DNA of 64,000 nt from contig NZ_CP033929.1 of the NCBI RefSeq assembly GCF_003815915.1, forward strand, positions 620,001 to 684,000, given 5' to 3'. The stretch is from Chryseobacterium indoltheticum. GTDB taxonomy: Bacteria; Bacteroidota; Bacteroidia; Flavobacteriales; Weeksellaceae. Of the stretch, positions 34,833-43,770 are shown one piece after another. A program made the position numbers and the translations under genes. The stretch's first letter is position 1; each line of letters begins with the position of its first letter. The notes below the pieces were generated by a model. The model was not told the origin of the DNA. It was given only the letters and a program-made list of their open reading frames with translations, and made no database searches.

Positions 34833-35707
34833 GTTTGTTTTTTTCCTAAAATTCGATTTATAAAATAAATAATCATGTAAATTTTCACTTCTAAACTTTG
34901 AATTTTTCTCAATTTTGAAATAAAATTTTTATTATTTAGACTTTCATAATCCCAATAGTTTTTAGCAAAATTTTTTCGATATGGTAAAGAAAGTTGCTTA
35001 TTATTCATTTTCTCTTTGTAAGCTAATGCAGCCCCAAGTGGGCTATTCAGGAGTATTTTTTTGCCTTGAAAGGTAAGTCCGTCTGGTCTGTATTCAGCAT
35101 TTACAATAGAATCGGCAATATATAAAAATTTATATTCATCATCCATTTTATCAAAAACAACAGATTCAAGCATGAATTTTTCACCTTCAAAAACTGGATA
35201 TTCAAATTTTTTTGCTAAATATGTTTTAAAAATAAGGGTGAGTTCTCCATTAAAATGATGTTTAAATTTAAGTTCGTTGGTTGTCACCACAATATCTGTA
35301 GGTATTTGCTTTTTAGAGCGATTACTATTCAAAATATTTATTGGAGATGCTATTCCGATAATGCCTGGATTTTGGCTGATTAATGACAGTTTGTTTTCTA
35401 TTAATTGTAAGCCATCATCTTGTAAAAAATCATCGCTATCGATGGTGGTAAAATAAGGTGTTTTTATGTTTTTTAATGCCGTATTAATCGCAACATGCTT
35501 GCCCTGATTTTCCTGATAAATGTATATTATTTTAAAATTTGCTTTGCTCTCAAAGTTTTGTATTATTTCTTGCGTATTATCAGAAGATCCGTCATCAACA
35601 ATCAACCATTCAAAATTCTTGTTTGATTGTGCCAAAAGCGAATCAAAAAGTTGTGGAAGAATATACGCCCGATTATACGTTGGGGTAAAAATTGTCAACT
35701 CTGTCAT
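34829..35707 (-). CDS. GT2-family glycosyltransferase
   Basis: The 292-residue GT-A enzyme begins LTIFTPTYNRAYILPQLFDSL with WLIVDDGSSDNT. The metal motif is DSDD in FTTIDSDDFL. It shares the ENQGKHVAINTA segment with family members related to WcaA. It is coupled by 4-base overlaps to both neighbours. It resembles the GT2 at 22229-23125. Substrates are unknown. Confidence 0.9.
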   Translation of the reverse strand: MTELTIFTPTYNRAYILPQLFDSLLAQSNKNFEWLIVDDGSSDNTQEIIQNFESKANFKIIYIYQENQGKHVAINTALKNIKTPYFTTIDSDDFLQDDGLQLIENKLSLISQNPGIIGIASPINILNSNRSKKQIPTDIVVTTNELKFKHHFNGELTLIFKTYLAKKFEYPVFEGEKFMLESVVFDKMDDEYKFLYIADSIVNAEYRPDGLTFQGKKILLNSPLGAALAYKEKMNNKQLSLPYRKNFAKNYWDYESLNNKNFISKLRKIQSLEVKIYMIIYFINRILGKKQT

Positions 35708-36825
35708 AGCTGTTTTAAAATTTTTGAAAACTCATACCCCCAATTTTCCCAATTAAGCTCCTTCTCATAAAGTTTACGCGCATTTTGAGAATATTCTATT
35801 ATAGTTTGGGGCGACTTTATAAGTTTTTCGATTGTATTGGCATAATCCTCTTCATTTGCATCTTCAGAAAGAAGACATCCATTATAGCCTTCAATAACGT
35901 GAGCGGAAACTCCGCCCGTATCTGTAGAAATTACAGGCAGACCATATCCAGCGGCTTCACAGAATGCAATAGGCGTACAGTCTGCTTTTGTGGGTACAAA
36001 TAAGAAGTGGGAACTGAGCAAATGATTTTGTATCTCTCTAAATTCATCCGGATTATTTTTATTAAGAAAAGGAATTACAGTTACCCAATCATCTTTTATT
36101 TCAGGATTGCAGCCTACAATCAGCATCTTTACAGGGTAACCTTTTTCTCTCAAAATTTTTAAACTTTCGTAGGCAAGTGTTCCTCTTTTTCTGATCCAGT
36201 CTACAGCCAGAAAAAGAAATGTGAATTCCTCTGTACTTTTATTAAGATCAATTTTTTCGGGTACGATGATGTTGGCTCCAAACTTTATGGTTTTTACTTT
36301 TTCCTTATCGATTCCATAAAAATCTACCGCAAAATTGCTTGCCCAATCTGATGAAAACACAGTGTATGATGAGTTTTTTAGTGTTTTCTTTTCTAAATAT
36401 TTCGTTTCTATTTTAGATAAAATTCCAAAACCGGAATAATAATGATAATAATTAAGGAGCTGTGCAACATTTGCATCATTTAGATAAACAATTGGAAGGT
36501 CGGTTTTTAAGTATGCAAAGTCATTGACATGGGTCGGATTAAAAATAACATCTACTTTGAACTCTTTCAAATTTTTCTCCAACCGCCTCGCTGCAATTTT
36601 TGCCTTGTAAATGAATAAATGACGATTATAACCTCTGTTGAAAATTTTATTGAACCATCTTTCAATGAGCTTAAATTTTTTCTCTTCTTTTTCAGTAAAA
36701 TGAACTTTTGGAATCCAAACCACTTCATATCCTTGAATGAGGAGTTGCTCATACATCTTAAACATAGTCCCAGACCAGTTTTTTTTGTCATCCAATGGCA
36801 CTACGCTGTAGAATCCTATCTTCAT
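35704..36825 (-). CDS. GT4-like glycosyltransferase
   Basis: The 373-residue GT-B enzyme has an acceptor side beginning IGFYSVVPLDDKKNWSGTMFKMYEQLL; the C-terminal domain has FLFLAVDWIRKRGTLAYESL, LIVGCNPE and DCTPIAFCE. In the last motif the first Glu of the EX7E pair is replaced by Asp, a variation to note. ISTDTGGVSAHV matches the family's C-terminal part. It is overlapped by 4 bases at both ends. The substrate is unknown. Confidence 0.87.
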   Translation of the reverse strand: MKIGFYSVVPLDDKKNWSGTMFKMYEQLLIQGYEVVWIPKVHFTEKEEKKFKLIERWFNKIFNRGYNRHLFIYKAKIAARRLEKNLKEFKVDVIFNPTHVNDFAYLKTDLPIVYLNDANVAQLLNYYHYYSGFGILSKIETKYLEKKTLKNSSYTVFSSDWASNFAVDFYGIDKEKVKTIKFGANIIVPEKIDLNKSTEEFTFLFLAVDWIRKRGTLAYESLKILREKGYPVKMLIVGCNPEIKDDWVTVIPFLNKNNPDEFREIQNHLLSSHFLFVPTKADCTPIAFCEAAGYGLPVISTDTGGVSAHVIEGYNGCLLSEDANEEDYANTIEKLIKSPQTIIEYSQNARKLYEKELNWENWGYEFSKILKQL

Positions 36826-37916
36826 TTTAGTATTTTGTCTCTCAATGTTAAAAAAGGTAATTCTAATCTCTTATAAAGAATGGTGGAGATTACAATCGTG
36901 ATAGCCCAAAATAAGAAAAAATTTATAATATCTGTTTTTATTTTGAATAAAGGTAAGATCCAAAAATTGACTAATGAGAGATTAATTAAGTACATAGAGT
37001 ACGAAATCAACGATATATGGATGATTATATTCTGTAAGCTTTTAATTTTTATATTTTTAATATTGTTTAAAAATGGCAAGGTGATCATAATGGCTATCGC
37101 CGCTAATGTAAAGGAGAGCAGATATTGAAACGGTTGGTATTGTGATTCAAAATTGTGAATAAGTAATACTGCTATACAGCCTATAATGAAGTTTATATTT
37201 CTGTACTTATTAAATATATTGGGGTAATATACATAGATCCAGGCAGATAGAACTCCATAAATAATGGCATCAATTCGGGTTATGACTTGTCGCAGAAAAT
37301 ACCGATCGTATATAAAATAATTTTTTGTTTCAAGATTGAAATAGTAATATATTCTTACAATATTTGCAAATAGTATAATCAAAATAATACTGATCAGAAA
37401 AGTTATTTTTTTGTTTTTTACTAAGAACAAATGGATGAAGAAAAACAATAAAGGACAAATCAGGTAAAACCATTCTTCTACAGTAAGACTCCACGACTCA
37501 GGGAAGAACTTTTCAATAGGATAGTATAAGTTTTGAAGAAAAAAAGAATATGTAAAAAGGTCGGAAGTTATATTTTTTTCATTGACTAAACCTTCAAGAC
37601 CAATTAAAATCAATAAAATGAAATAATAATTTGGAAGTGTCCTTAGCCACCTTCTTGCCCAAAAATTGAATATTTGCTTAAAAGAAGTTTCTTCAGTAAA
37701 TACTTTAATCATTATTCTGCCGATCAAAAAGCCGCTCAATACAAAGAAAACTGCAACGCCATCAATTAAAAAAAATGATAAAAAATTTTGAATATCTTGA
37801 GACAGATATATTTTGCTATGAGAAATCATAACCAGTAAAATAGCTACTGTTCTCAGAATATCCAGCCCGACGATTCTGTGCCCGGAAATAGATAAGGAAA
37901 ACAACTTTTTAAGCAT
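36822..37916 (-). CDS. Membrane acyltransferase, acyltransferase-3 family
   Basis: The 364-residue protein has about ten membrane helices. RIVGLDILRTVAILLVMISHS near the start holds the conserved Arg and His of the acyltransferase-3 family, and FFVLSGFLIGRI follows. These inner-membrane proteins move acyl groups, often acetyl, onto sugars on the periplasmic side. In this locus it probably acetylates the polysaccharide. It overlaps its neighbours by 8 bases upstream and 4 bases downstream. Confidence 0.9.
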   Translation of the reverse strand: MLKKLFSLSISGHRIVGLDILRTVAILLVMISHSKIYLSQDIQNFLSFFLIDGVAVFFVLSGFLIGRIMIKVFTEETSFKQIFNFWARRWLRTLPNYYFILLILIGLEGLVNEKNITSDLFTYSFFLQNLYYPIEKFFPESWSLTVEEWFYLICPLLFFFIHLFLVKNKKITFLISIILIILFANIVRIYYYFNLETKNYFIYDRYFLRQVITRIDAIIYGVLSAWIYVYYPNIFNKYRNINFIIGCIAVLLIHNFESQYQPFQYLLSFTLAAIAIMITLPFLNNIKNIKIKSLQNIIIHISLISYSMYLINLSLVNFWILPLFKIKTDIINFFLFWAITIVISTILYKRLELPFLTLRDKILK

Positions 37917-38799
37917 ATTTTTTGATTAGATATATTCTCAGGTTTCCTTTCTTTTTGAAAATCCATTTTAGATGCTGAAATGCCAAGTTGATCTTTCCTT
38001 GTTTTAAAAGATCAAAAAATGCTATTCTGCTTCTTGAGAAAATTTGCCAGTTGGCATATTCTTTTACTTTTCCATCATAAGTCTCTGCAATAATTTCATC
38101 AAGATGATTATGGCGTAAATCTCTTTTATAGTTAATGCCGTTAGATATGCCTTCTTCGTGTCGCAGATAAGCAGACATCGTCAAATGTGAACCCCGAATT
38201 TTTCCGTTTAAAGAACAAGCCATATATAGAAAAGTGTCAAAATATAATAACTCAGGATGTCTGAAAAGTGTCTGTACTGCTGTGTTTTGTAAAACTTTTG
38301 CATCCATAAATACAGAAGTAGTATGCACAATCCAATGTCGGAAAATCTCAAAAGGTGAGTAGTCTCTGTCTTCTACTTTGGCAAATATGGTGTCATTAAT
38401 TAAGGGATCAGAAGAGATATTTTTTACCTGATGAAAACACATTGAATAGTCTTTGTTGCTTTCTAAAAAATCATGCTGTATCTGCAGTTTATTGTCGTCA
38501 GTCCAATAATCATCACCTTCACAAAAAGCCAGATATTTTCCTGTGGATTTTTGTAGAGCATTAAAAAAATTAGGCGTTGAACCTAAGTTCTTTTTATGGG
38601 CTATCAATTTGATTTCAATGTGAGAAGGTTTATTTTTGATGAAATTATTGATAACCGTTACCGTTTGATCGGTTGAGCAATCATCAGAAATAATAAGCTC
38701 AACAGGAAAATTTACTTTCTGCGCAAAAATTCCCCGCAAATTTTTTTCAATAAATTTTTCTTGATTATAAGTAAGAACAATAACGGAAACTTTATTCAT
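37909..38799 (-). CDS. GT2-family glycosyltransferase
   Basis: About 296 residues from the ATG at 38797-38799 (MNKVSVIVLTYNQEKFIEKNL). The longer frame to 38898 adds a Lys-rich leader overlapping the upstream gene, which is unlikely. LIISDDCSTDQT and FCEGDDYWTDDNKL are the donor and metal motifs; the latter form is common in capsular GT2 proteins of Bacteroidetes. It overlaps the acyltransferase gene by 8 bases. The substrate is unknown. Confidence 0.87.
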   Translation of the reverse strand: MNKVSVIVLTYNQEKFIEKNLRGIFAQKVNFPVELIISDDCSTDQTVTVINNFIKNKPSHIEIKLIAHKKNLGSTPNFFNALQKSTGKYLAFCEGDDYWTDDNKLQIQHDFLESNKDYSMCFHQVKNISSDPLINDTIFAKVEDRDYSPFEIFRHWIVHTTSVFMDAKVLQNTAVQTLFRHPELLYFDTFLYMACSLNGKIRGSHLTMSAYLRHEEGISNGINYKRDLRHNHLDEIIAETYDGKVKEYANWQIFSRSRIAFFDLLKQGKINLAFQHLKWIFKKKGNLRIYLIKKYA

Positions 38800-38863
38800 A
38801 TAATTGACTGATATCTTGCCTTTACAAAATTGGTATCTACTAACTAATTTAGGGTAATTTATT

Positions 38864-39655
38864 TTAATACGTTCTTTCTTTTGTTTGTCCGGTATCATCT
38901 ATTATCCAAGAACTTGAGTCAGATGCATGTGTTCTGTAATACTTTTGTTCGTCAGTAAGGTTAGAGTAATCGATATGCCATCCCATGTGGTGGCAAGTAA
39001 AATTTCCTCCTATTCTGAGTGCTTTAAAATGATTATCATTCTTTTGGTATTCTTCAAAAGATATGGGTTTGTATAATGCAAAAGTGGTATCTAGTCTGGT
39101 TAGAAATATATCCTTTTCTACTTCGTTTTGCCAAAATCTCTGTTCCCACGCTGTAACTTTATTTTTAGCAGGATAATAATCAGGAATATTTAAAATGTCG
39201 AGAGCAAAACCTGCTTTTGTGACCCATTCGTCATATTTTAATAAATTTTTAACCAAGATTCTCATAAAGTTTTTTGGAAGCTTTCTATTGGGTATAATAT
39301 CAGGGTCGGTAAGTATAAAAAAACTTCCTTTGCCAAGTCTGTTGAATAAATTTTTGTTTTCAAAAAAGACCATATGTCCCTCGTTTTTAGCCAACAGGAT
39401 AACTTCAACTCTCTCTTTGATTTCTTCGTAATAGTTTAAAAGAGGCTCGTAAGTGGAGTGATTATCTACAATATAAATTTTAGAAAATTCTCTTTCAATT
39501 AAAAAGTTAATAAGCTCTTTGAGTGTTTTTAGTTGATTAAAATTTACAATAACTACAGGTATTGTTTTGGGGAACATTATCTGTCTTAAGAATCGTATAC
39601 TAAGATATTTTTTTGCCGCCTTTGCGATTCGAATAAATTCTGTAGATTTTTTCAT
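38864..39655 (-). CDS. GT-A type glycosyltransferase (GT2-like)
   Basis: The protein is 263 residues. After about 30 basic N-terminal residues it reads IPVVIVNFNQLKTLKELINFL and IYIVDNHSTYEPLL, followed by FILTDPDIIPN, in which DPD is the metal motif. The region FTCHHMGWHIDY near the C-terminus may hold catalytic residues. It is the first gene after a 277-base gap that splits the minus-strand run. The substrate is unknown. Confidence 0.82.
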   Translation of the reverse strand: MKKSTEFIRIAKAAKKYLSIRFLRQIMFPKTIPVVIVNFNQLKTLKELINFLIEREFSKIYIVDNHSTYEPLLNYYEEIKERVEVILLAKNEGHMVFFENKNLFNRLGKGSFFILTDPDIIPNRKLPKNFMRILVKNLLKYDEWVTKAGFALDILNIPDYYPAKNKVTAWEQRFWQNEVEKDIFLTRLDTTFALYKPISFEEYQKNDNHFKALRIGGNFTCHHMGWHIDYSNLTDEQKYYRTHASDSSSWIIDDTGQTKERTY

Positions 39656-39848
39656 TATGACTTCTCAGATTCCAGAATAAATTTTTTAAAAAAGCTTTTC
39701 ATCCTGTAGAATGACAAATATTTTTGTATTATCAGATATTGTCGTGTTTTGTGCTTTTAAAAACAAAGATATTAAAAATCTTGTAGATGATGTGATAACT
39801 GTTATCTTATACAATGTTTTTGATGTAGCAACACAGGACAATATATAG

Positions 39849-39900
39849 CTTTTGGCTGCTATTGCTGTTATGGTAAATAAGTGATTCTAACAGCCAAAAG
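39849..39900. repeat. Inverted repeat in the 277-base gap of the polysaccharide locus
   Basis: CTTTTGGCTG (39849-39858) and CAGCCAAAAG (39891-39900) form a perfect 10-bp inverted repeat around 32 bases. Inside, GCTGTTA and TAACAGC can pair as an alternative stem. It lies 33 bases past the stop of the 39933 gene on the minus strand, with no U-run, so it may be a transcript-end or processing structure. Confidence 0.5.
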
Positions 39901-39932
39901 TTAACTTATTATTTCATGAATCTATTATGGTT

Positions 39933-40829
39933 TCAAAGAGAATTGATATAATATATTTTTTTTAAGGTTTTAAAAAAATTCAGGATACTAAAATTTTTGA
40001 GGAAATAAGTTGCGACAGAATATTTGGCGTCTTGTCTGGTCATATAGCAATACTCTAAATATTGCTTAATGACTTTTCCTACAAATTCTGAAGGAAACAT
40101 TTTTGAATGATGTAAAATAAATTTTTCTCTCAATATATTGTAAGCGTCATCCTTATTTTTATTAAGATTCTCAGATCCCGAAATACTGAGATTTGATAGT
40201 CTTACTTTTATATAAGTTGCACGATTGTAGTATATTGTGCCGTAATCAGAAAAAGTAAGAATGGCTAAATCATCACTTCCCCACGCTAAAGGAATCTTTT
40301 CAAAACCATATTTCCGATACATCTTGGTCTTAAAAATATTTTCTGATAAACTGCTACTAGCCACACCACAATATTTATTTATAAACAATTGATAAGCTTC
40401 TATTGAATCTACATTATAATCGTTAGTTCTTATAAGATTACCATATTCATCAATATGATGGTGTACTGTTTTTATGCAATGGATATTTTGATCATTACAG
40501 TATTGGATCGAGTTGTAAAATTCTTCTACAAAGTTCGGAGCCATGACATCATCGTCACCCAAGACCTCAAACCATTCCTCATGCACATTTTCAAGTATTC
40601 TCTCCCACTGAAGTGCCAGGTTTTTTCCGCCAATATTTTCTTTATACCCAAAATATTGATATTCATTAGGAGTAAAATATTTTTCAATGATTGGCAGAGG
40701 AGCTTCGGGACTTGCGTCATTTCCTATATACAAAACAAAATTTTTGTTGGTTTGTTCAGCAACAGATTTTATAGTCTTTTCAAAAAAATCTATTTTATAG
40801 TAGGGAATAATAATTGCAAGTTTAATCAT
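39933..40829 (-). CDS. GT2-like glycosyltransferase
   Basis: The protein is 298 residues. IIIPYYKIDFFEKTIKSV, FVLYIGNDASPEAP and FEVLGDDDVMAPNF give the GT-A donor and metal motifs. It is a paralog of the gene at 30274-31179: the shared order is PYYKIDFFE, YIGND.SP, LGDDD..., FVEEFYN, SLSENIF and PLAWG. It overlaps the upstream gene (40822-41649) by 8 bases. The C-terminal part is basic, fitting a membrane-associated enzyme. The substrate is unknown. Confidence 0.87.
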   Translation of the reverse strand: MIKLAIIIPYYKIDFFEKTIKSVAEQTNKNFVLYIGNDASPEAPLPIIEKYFTPNEYQYFGYKENIGGKNLALQWERILENVHEEWFEVLGDDDVMAPNFVEEFYNSIQYCNDQNIHCIKTVHHHIDEYGNLIRTNDYNVDSIEAYQLFINKYCGVASSSLSENIFKTKMYRKYGFEKIPLAWGSDDLAILTFSDYGTIYYNRATYIKVRLSNLSISGSENLNKNKDDAYNILREKFILHHSKMFPSEFVGKVIKQYLEYCYMTRQDAKYSVATYFLKNFSILNFFKTLKKIYYINSL

Positions 40830-41649
40830 TCGAATAAAGTGTGAATTTTATTAGTTTTAAGCAATTAACTAGCTTTACTCTTGATATAGGTAAAAATTGG
40901 AGAACTGTGAAATAGTTTGTAAACGACTTCTTGTAATGTGTAAAAAATGTTTTTGTAAAAGCTTTGTAAAGAAGCATTTCAGTTTTCTCATCATTTTTTA
41001 CATTAAAATTATAACGATGTTTTTTGCGGATATACATATTGTTTATAAACCATAATTTGTCTGGATTGCCTGGAGAAAAATGTTCAATCAAAATGTCTGA
41101 AACTACATAGTTTTGATGTTTTTTAGCAACCCTTAAGCTCAATTCTGTATCATATCCGTGATAGCCTTTAAGTTTCTCGTCAAAGCTATAATTATAAAAA
41201 TTGTCTTTACTAATACTTATAAAAACACCATCAATAGCAATTGCTTTATGAGCTTTTTGTGTAAAAGTCTTAACGTTACGTAAGGTTGTATCGTATTCTC
41301 TTTGTAGAATATTAATTAAAGCATAATTCATATTGGTAAACCAGCCACTAGGTACACTAGGAATGTAAGTTCCACCTGCAATTCCTATTACTCCGAGATT
41401 ATTAATATGATGATGGGAAATTAGTTTTTCTCCCCAATTATCTGTGTGAAAGATTATATCTTCATGTAAAAATAAAAAAAAATTATATTTTGCTTTTTTT
41501 GCTCCTAAGTTATACGCTTCTGTTATTCCCATAAGCCCGGGATTATCAATTTTAATAATTTCATAAACAATCCCACAGGTTTTATCTATATTCTCTTTTA
41601 AAGCTTTAAAATTAGCTGTTTTATATGAAGATATTATTATTGATAGCAT
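40822..41649 (-). CDS. GT2-like glycosyltransferase (Glyco_tranf_2_5-like)
   Basis: The 275-residue protein starts MLSIIISSYKTANFK, has IIKIDNPGLMGITEAYNLGAKKAK, LFLHEDIIF, AIDGVFISISK and GYHGYDTELSL. These are shared in order with the 33089-33916 protein, so the two are paralogs. It lies next to a PYYKIDFFE-type gene, as the other copy nearly does, hinting at a duplicated two-gene module. The substrate is unknown. Confidence 0.85.
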   Translation of the reverse strand: MLSIIISSYKTANFKALKENIDKTCGIVYEIIKIDNPGLMGITEAYNLGAKKAKYNFFLFLHEDIIFHTDNWGEKLISHHHINNLGVIGIAGGTYIPSVPSGWFTNMNYALINILQREYDTTLRNVKTFTQKAHKAIAIDGVFISISKDNFYNYSFDEKLKGYHGYDTELSLRVAKKHQNYVVSDILIEHFSPGNPDKLWFINNMYIRKKHRYNFNVKNDEKTEMLLYKAFTKTFFTHYKKSFTNYFTVLQFLPISRVKLVNCLKLIKFTLYSND

Positions 41650-41658
41650 GAGTAAATA

Positions 41659-42498
41659 TTAAATATTCCGATAACAAAAAATATTTAGCTGTTGATTAAA
41701 CGTAGTGTTCTTTTCATTACAAAATGGAAAATTTAAAGTGTCAGCAGCTAGTCTTATGTAATATTCGAATCCAGCGTTATGTAATAGGTTGAGAATATCT
41801 CCAAGATTTTGTGGTTGGTTTACAATGCCGTGATATTCTAAGAAAAGCAATTTTACATTTTTTAAATTATTTTTAATATCAAATATTAATGTGTTCTCTG
41901 CACCTTCAATATCAATTTTAAGAAAATCTACTTCGTTTTGTAAATATTTTTTCAGATCTACAGCCTCTACAGTATCAAAATTATTTTTCTTTGCCACGTC
42001 AAGCGAAAGTGAGCCAGCAAGTGATCCTTCAGAATAAAATTTAAGTTGTGTATCTTCTGTCCAAACTGCGGTATTATGAATTTCTATGTTTTGATGATTG
42101 GGAAATGATTTAACATTGTTTTCCAAAAGCTTAAATATCTCTTTGTCTGGTTCAAAGGCAATAATTTTTGAGTTTGGAAATTGTCGAATAAAATAGTAAG
42201 TGCTTAATCCAATATTGGCACCACAATCAATAATTAGTGGGCTTTCTTTTTCTGAAAAAAATTTATAAGTTTCTTGTTCAAAGATTTCATCCAAAGAATG
42301 GAGAAATCCATCTTTGTCCGAATAATGAAAAGGCATCTCAAATATAGTAGCAATACCAGCTTTCAGCTTAGGAAGATTATTTATTCTTTGTCTCTCAAAA
42401 GGACTTATACCTGTTTTGAGATTTTCAACATGCTTCATTTTAAACTGGTGTAATTCTAGTCTAAGTAAGTCGAAAACTCGTTTTATTTTTTTTAACAT
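41659..42498 (-). CDS. FkbM-family SAM-dependent methyltransferase
   Basis: About 279 residues from the ATG at 42496-42498. An earlier start at 42552 would overlap the wzt-like gene by 50 bases, whereas the chosen start lies 4 bases past that gene's stop. Motif I is LIIDCGANIGLSTYYFI, followed by IIAFEPDKEIFKLLENN and VDFLKIDIEGAE, both typical of FkbM methyltransferases. These add methyl groups to sugar hydroxyls. Adjacent to the ABC exporter, it may cap or modify the chain; chain-end methylation tied to Wzt recognition is known in some O-antigen systems, so that is worth testing. Confidence 0.88.
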   Translation of the reverse strand: MLKKIKRVFDLLRLELHQFKMKHVENLKTGISPFERQRINNLPKLKAGIATIFEMPFHYSDKDGFLHSLDEIFEQETYKFFSEKESPLIIDCGANIGLSTYYFIRQFPNSKIIAFEPDKEIFKLLENNVKSFPNHQNIEIHNTAVWTEDTQLKFYSEGSLAGSLSLDVAKKNNFDTVEAVDLKKYLQNEVDFLKIDIEGAENTLIFDIKNNLKNVKLLFLEYHGIVNQPQNLGDILNLLHNAGFEYYIRLAADTLNFPFCNEKNTTFNQQLNIFCYRNI

Positions 42499-42502
42499 AT
42501 AT

Positions 42503-43726
42503 TTATTTCCATTTGTAGTTACCAAATACATTTCCGTAATCGTATTCACCATGTTTAGAAAGGTATGAATCTGGATCTATTACGGTAAATTTACAAACAT
42601 CTTCTGCGAGATCCAGCTGTCGTATTTTTGGCAGATTAATAAATGCATTTATAGAGTATTTCCCTCTCACTAAAATATTGGGTTCGATGGTTAAAGTCAT
42701 CGTTTCGTTAACAATAGTAGATTCACATGAAAACACACTCCTTTTTTTAGAATCTAAAATTGTTACGAAAAAACTTGTATTCTTAATGTATTCTTCTATT
42801 CCGATAACAAATTTAAAAGTAATTGGTTCATTATACAGATATTCTTTACTTACGGTACCATCGGATTTAGTAACCTGGATTTCTTTGATGAACATATCTT
42901 TATTACCGTGATCAGGATTAAAATAAACAACGTCATCATTGTCAAAATTCAGATATGTAGAAATTGTTTCACGTGCTGATCCTATGTACTCAACTAATCC
43001 CTTATTAAGCAGAATCCCAGTATTACAAATTTGAGATATAGCATTAAGATCATGGCTTACAAAAAGCACCGTTCTTCCTTCTCCCTTGGTTACATCGCCC
43101 ATTTTACCAAGACATTTTTTCTGAAATTCAGCATCTCCAACGGCTAAAACCTCATCTACAATAAGGATTTCGGACTCTAAGTGCGCTGCAACAGCAAATG
43201 CCAAACGGACATACATTCCCGAAGAATATCTTTTTACGGGAGTATCAATATATCTTTCAACTCCTGAGAAATCTACAATTTCATCGAATTTTCTTGTGAT
43301 TTCTTTACGAGTCATGCCCAAGATGGCACCGTTCAGAAATACATTTTCTCGGCCTGTCATTTCGGGGTGAAAGCCTGTTCCCACTTCTAAGAGTGATGCA
43401 ATCCTCCCATTTGTATATATTTTTCCGGTGGTAGGTTTTGTTACCTTACTCAATAACTTAAGCAGAGTAGATTTTCCTGCACCATTTCTCCCGATAATTC
43501 CTACTGCATTACCTTCTTCAATTTCAAAATTAATATCACGTAAAGACCAGACGTAATCTGAAAAGCCTTTAGAACTTCTGTCATTTGCTTCTCCAATTTT
43601 TAGATAGGGGTCTTCTTTTCCTCGCACTGTATGCCAAAATCGGTTTAAGTCATGAGTTAACGTCCCTGTTCCTACTTGCCCCAGGCGATATTGTTTTGAT
43701 ATGTTTTCAGCTTTTAAAGCAAGCAT
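42503..43726 (-). CDS. wzt: Polysaccharide ABC exporter ATPase with Wzt-like C-terminal domain
   Basis: The protein is 407 residues. The ATPase domain (about 1-240) has Walker A GRNGAGKST at 79-87, signature YSSGM at 167-171, Walker B ILIVDE at 187-192 and the switch His in VSHDLN. Residues from about 250 to 407 form an extra beta-sandwich domain, in the position of the Wzt carbohydrate-binding domain that selects finished chains for export. It pairs with the permease gene 44 bases upstream (43771-44628). The long N-terminal stretch before the Walker A motif is usual for this class. Confidence 0.92.
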   Translation of the reverse strand: MLALKAENISKQYRLGQVGTGTLTHDLNRFWHTVRGKEDPYLKIGEANDRSSKGFSDYVWSLRDINFEIEEGNAVGIIGRNGAGKSTLLKLLSKVTKPTTGKIYTNGRIASLLEVGTGFHPEMTGRENVFLNGAILGMTRKEITRKFDEIVDFSGVERYIDTPVKRYSSGMYVRLAFAVAAHLESEILIVDEVLAVGDAEFQKKCLGKMGDVTKGEGRTVLFVSHDLNAISQICNTGILLNKGLVEYIGSARETISTYLNFDNDDVVYFNPDHGNKDMFIKEIQVTKSDGTVSKEYLYNEPITFKFVIGIEEYIKNTSFFVTILDSKKRSVFSCESTIVNETMTLTIEPNILVRGKYSINAFINLPKIRQLDLAEDVCKFTVIDPDSYLSKHGEYDYGNVFGNYKWK

Positions 43727-43770
43727 ATTTTGATTTTTGTTAATTAATTTATTACTTGATTTGTAAAGTT

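Noticed and set aside
42499..42552. Upstream start of the FkbM methyltransferase
   Set aside because: It would overlap the 3' end of the wzt-like gene by 50 bases; the ATG at 42498 lies 4 bases past that stop and gives a normal N-terminus.
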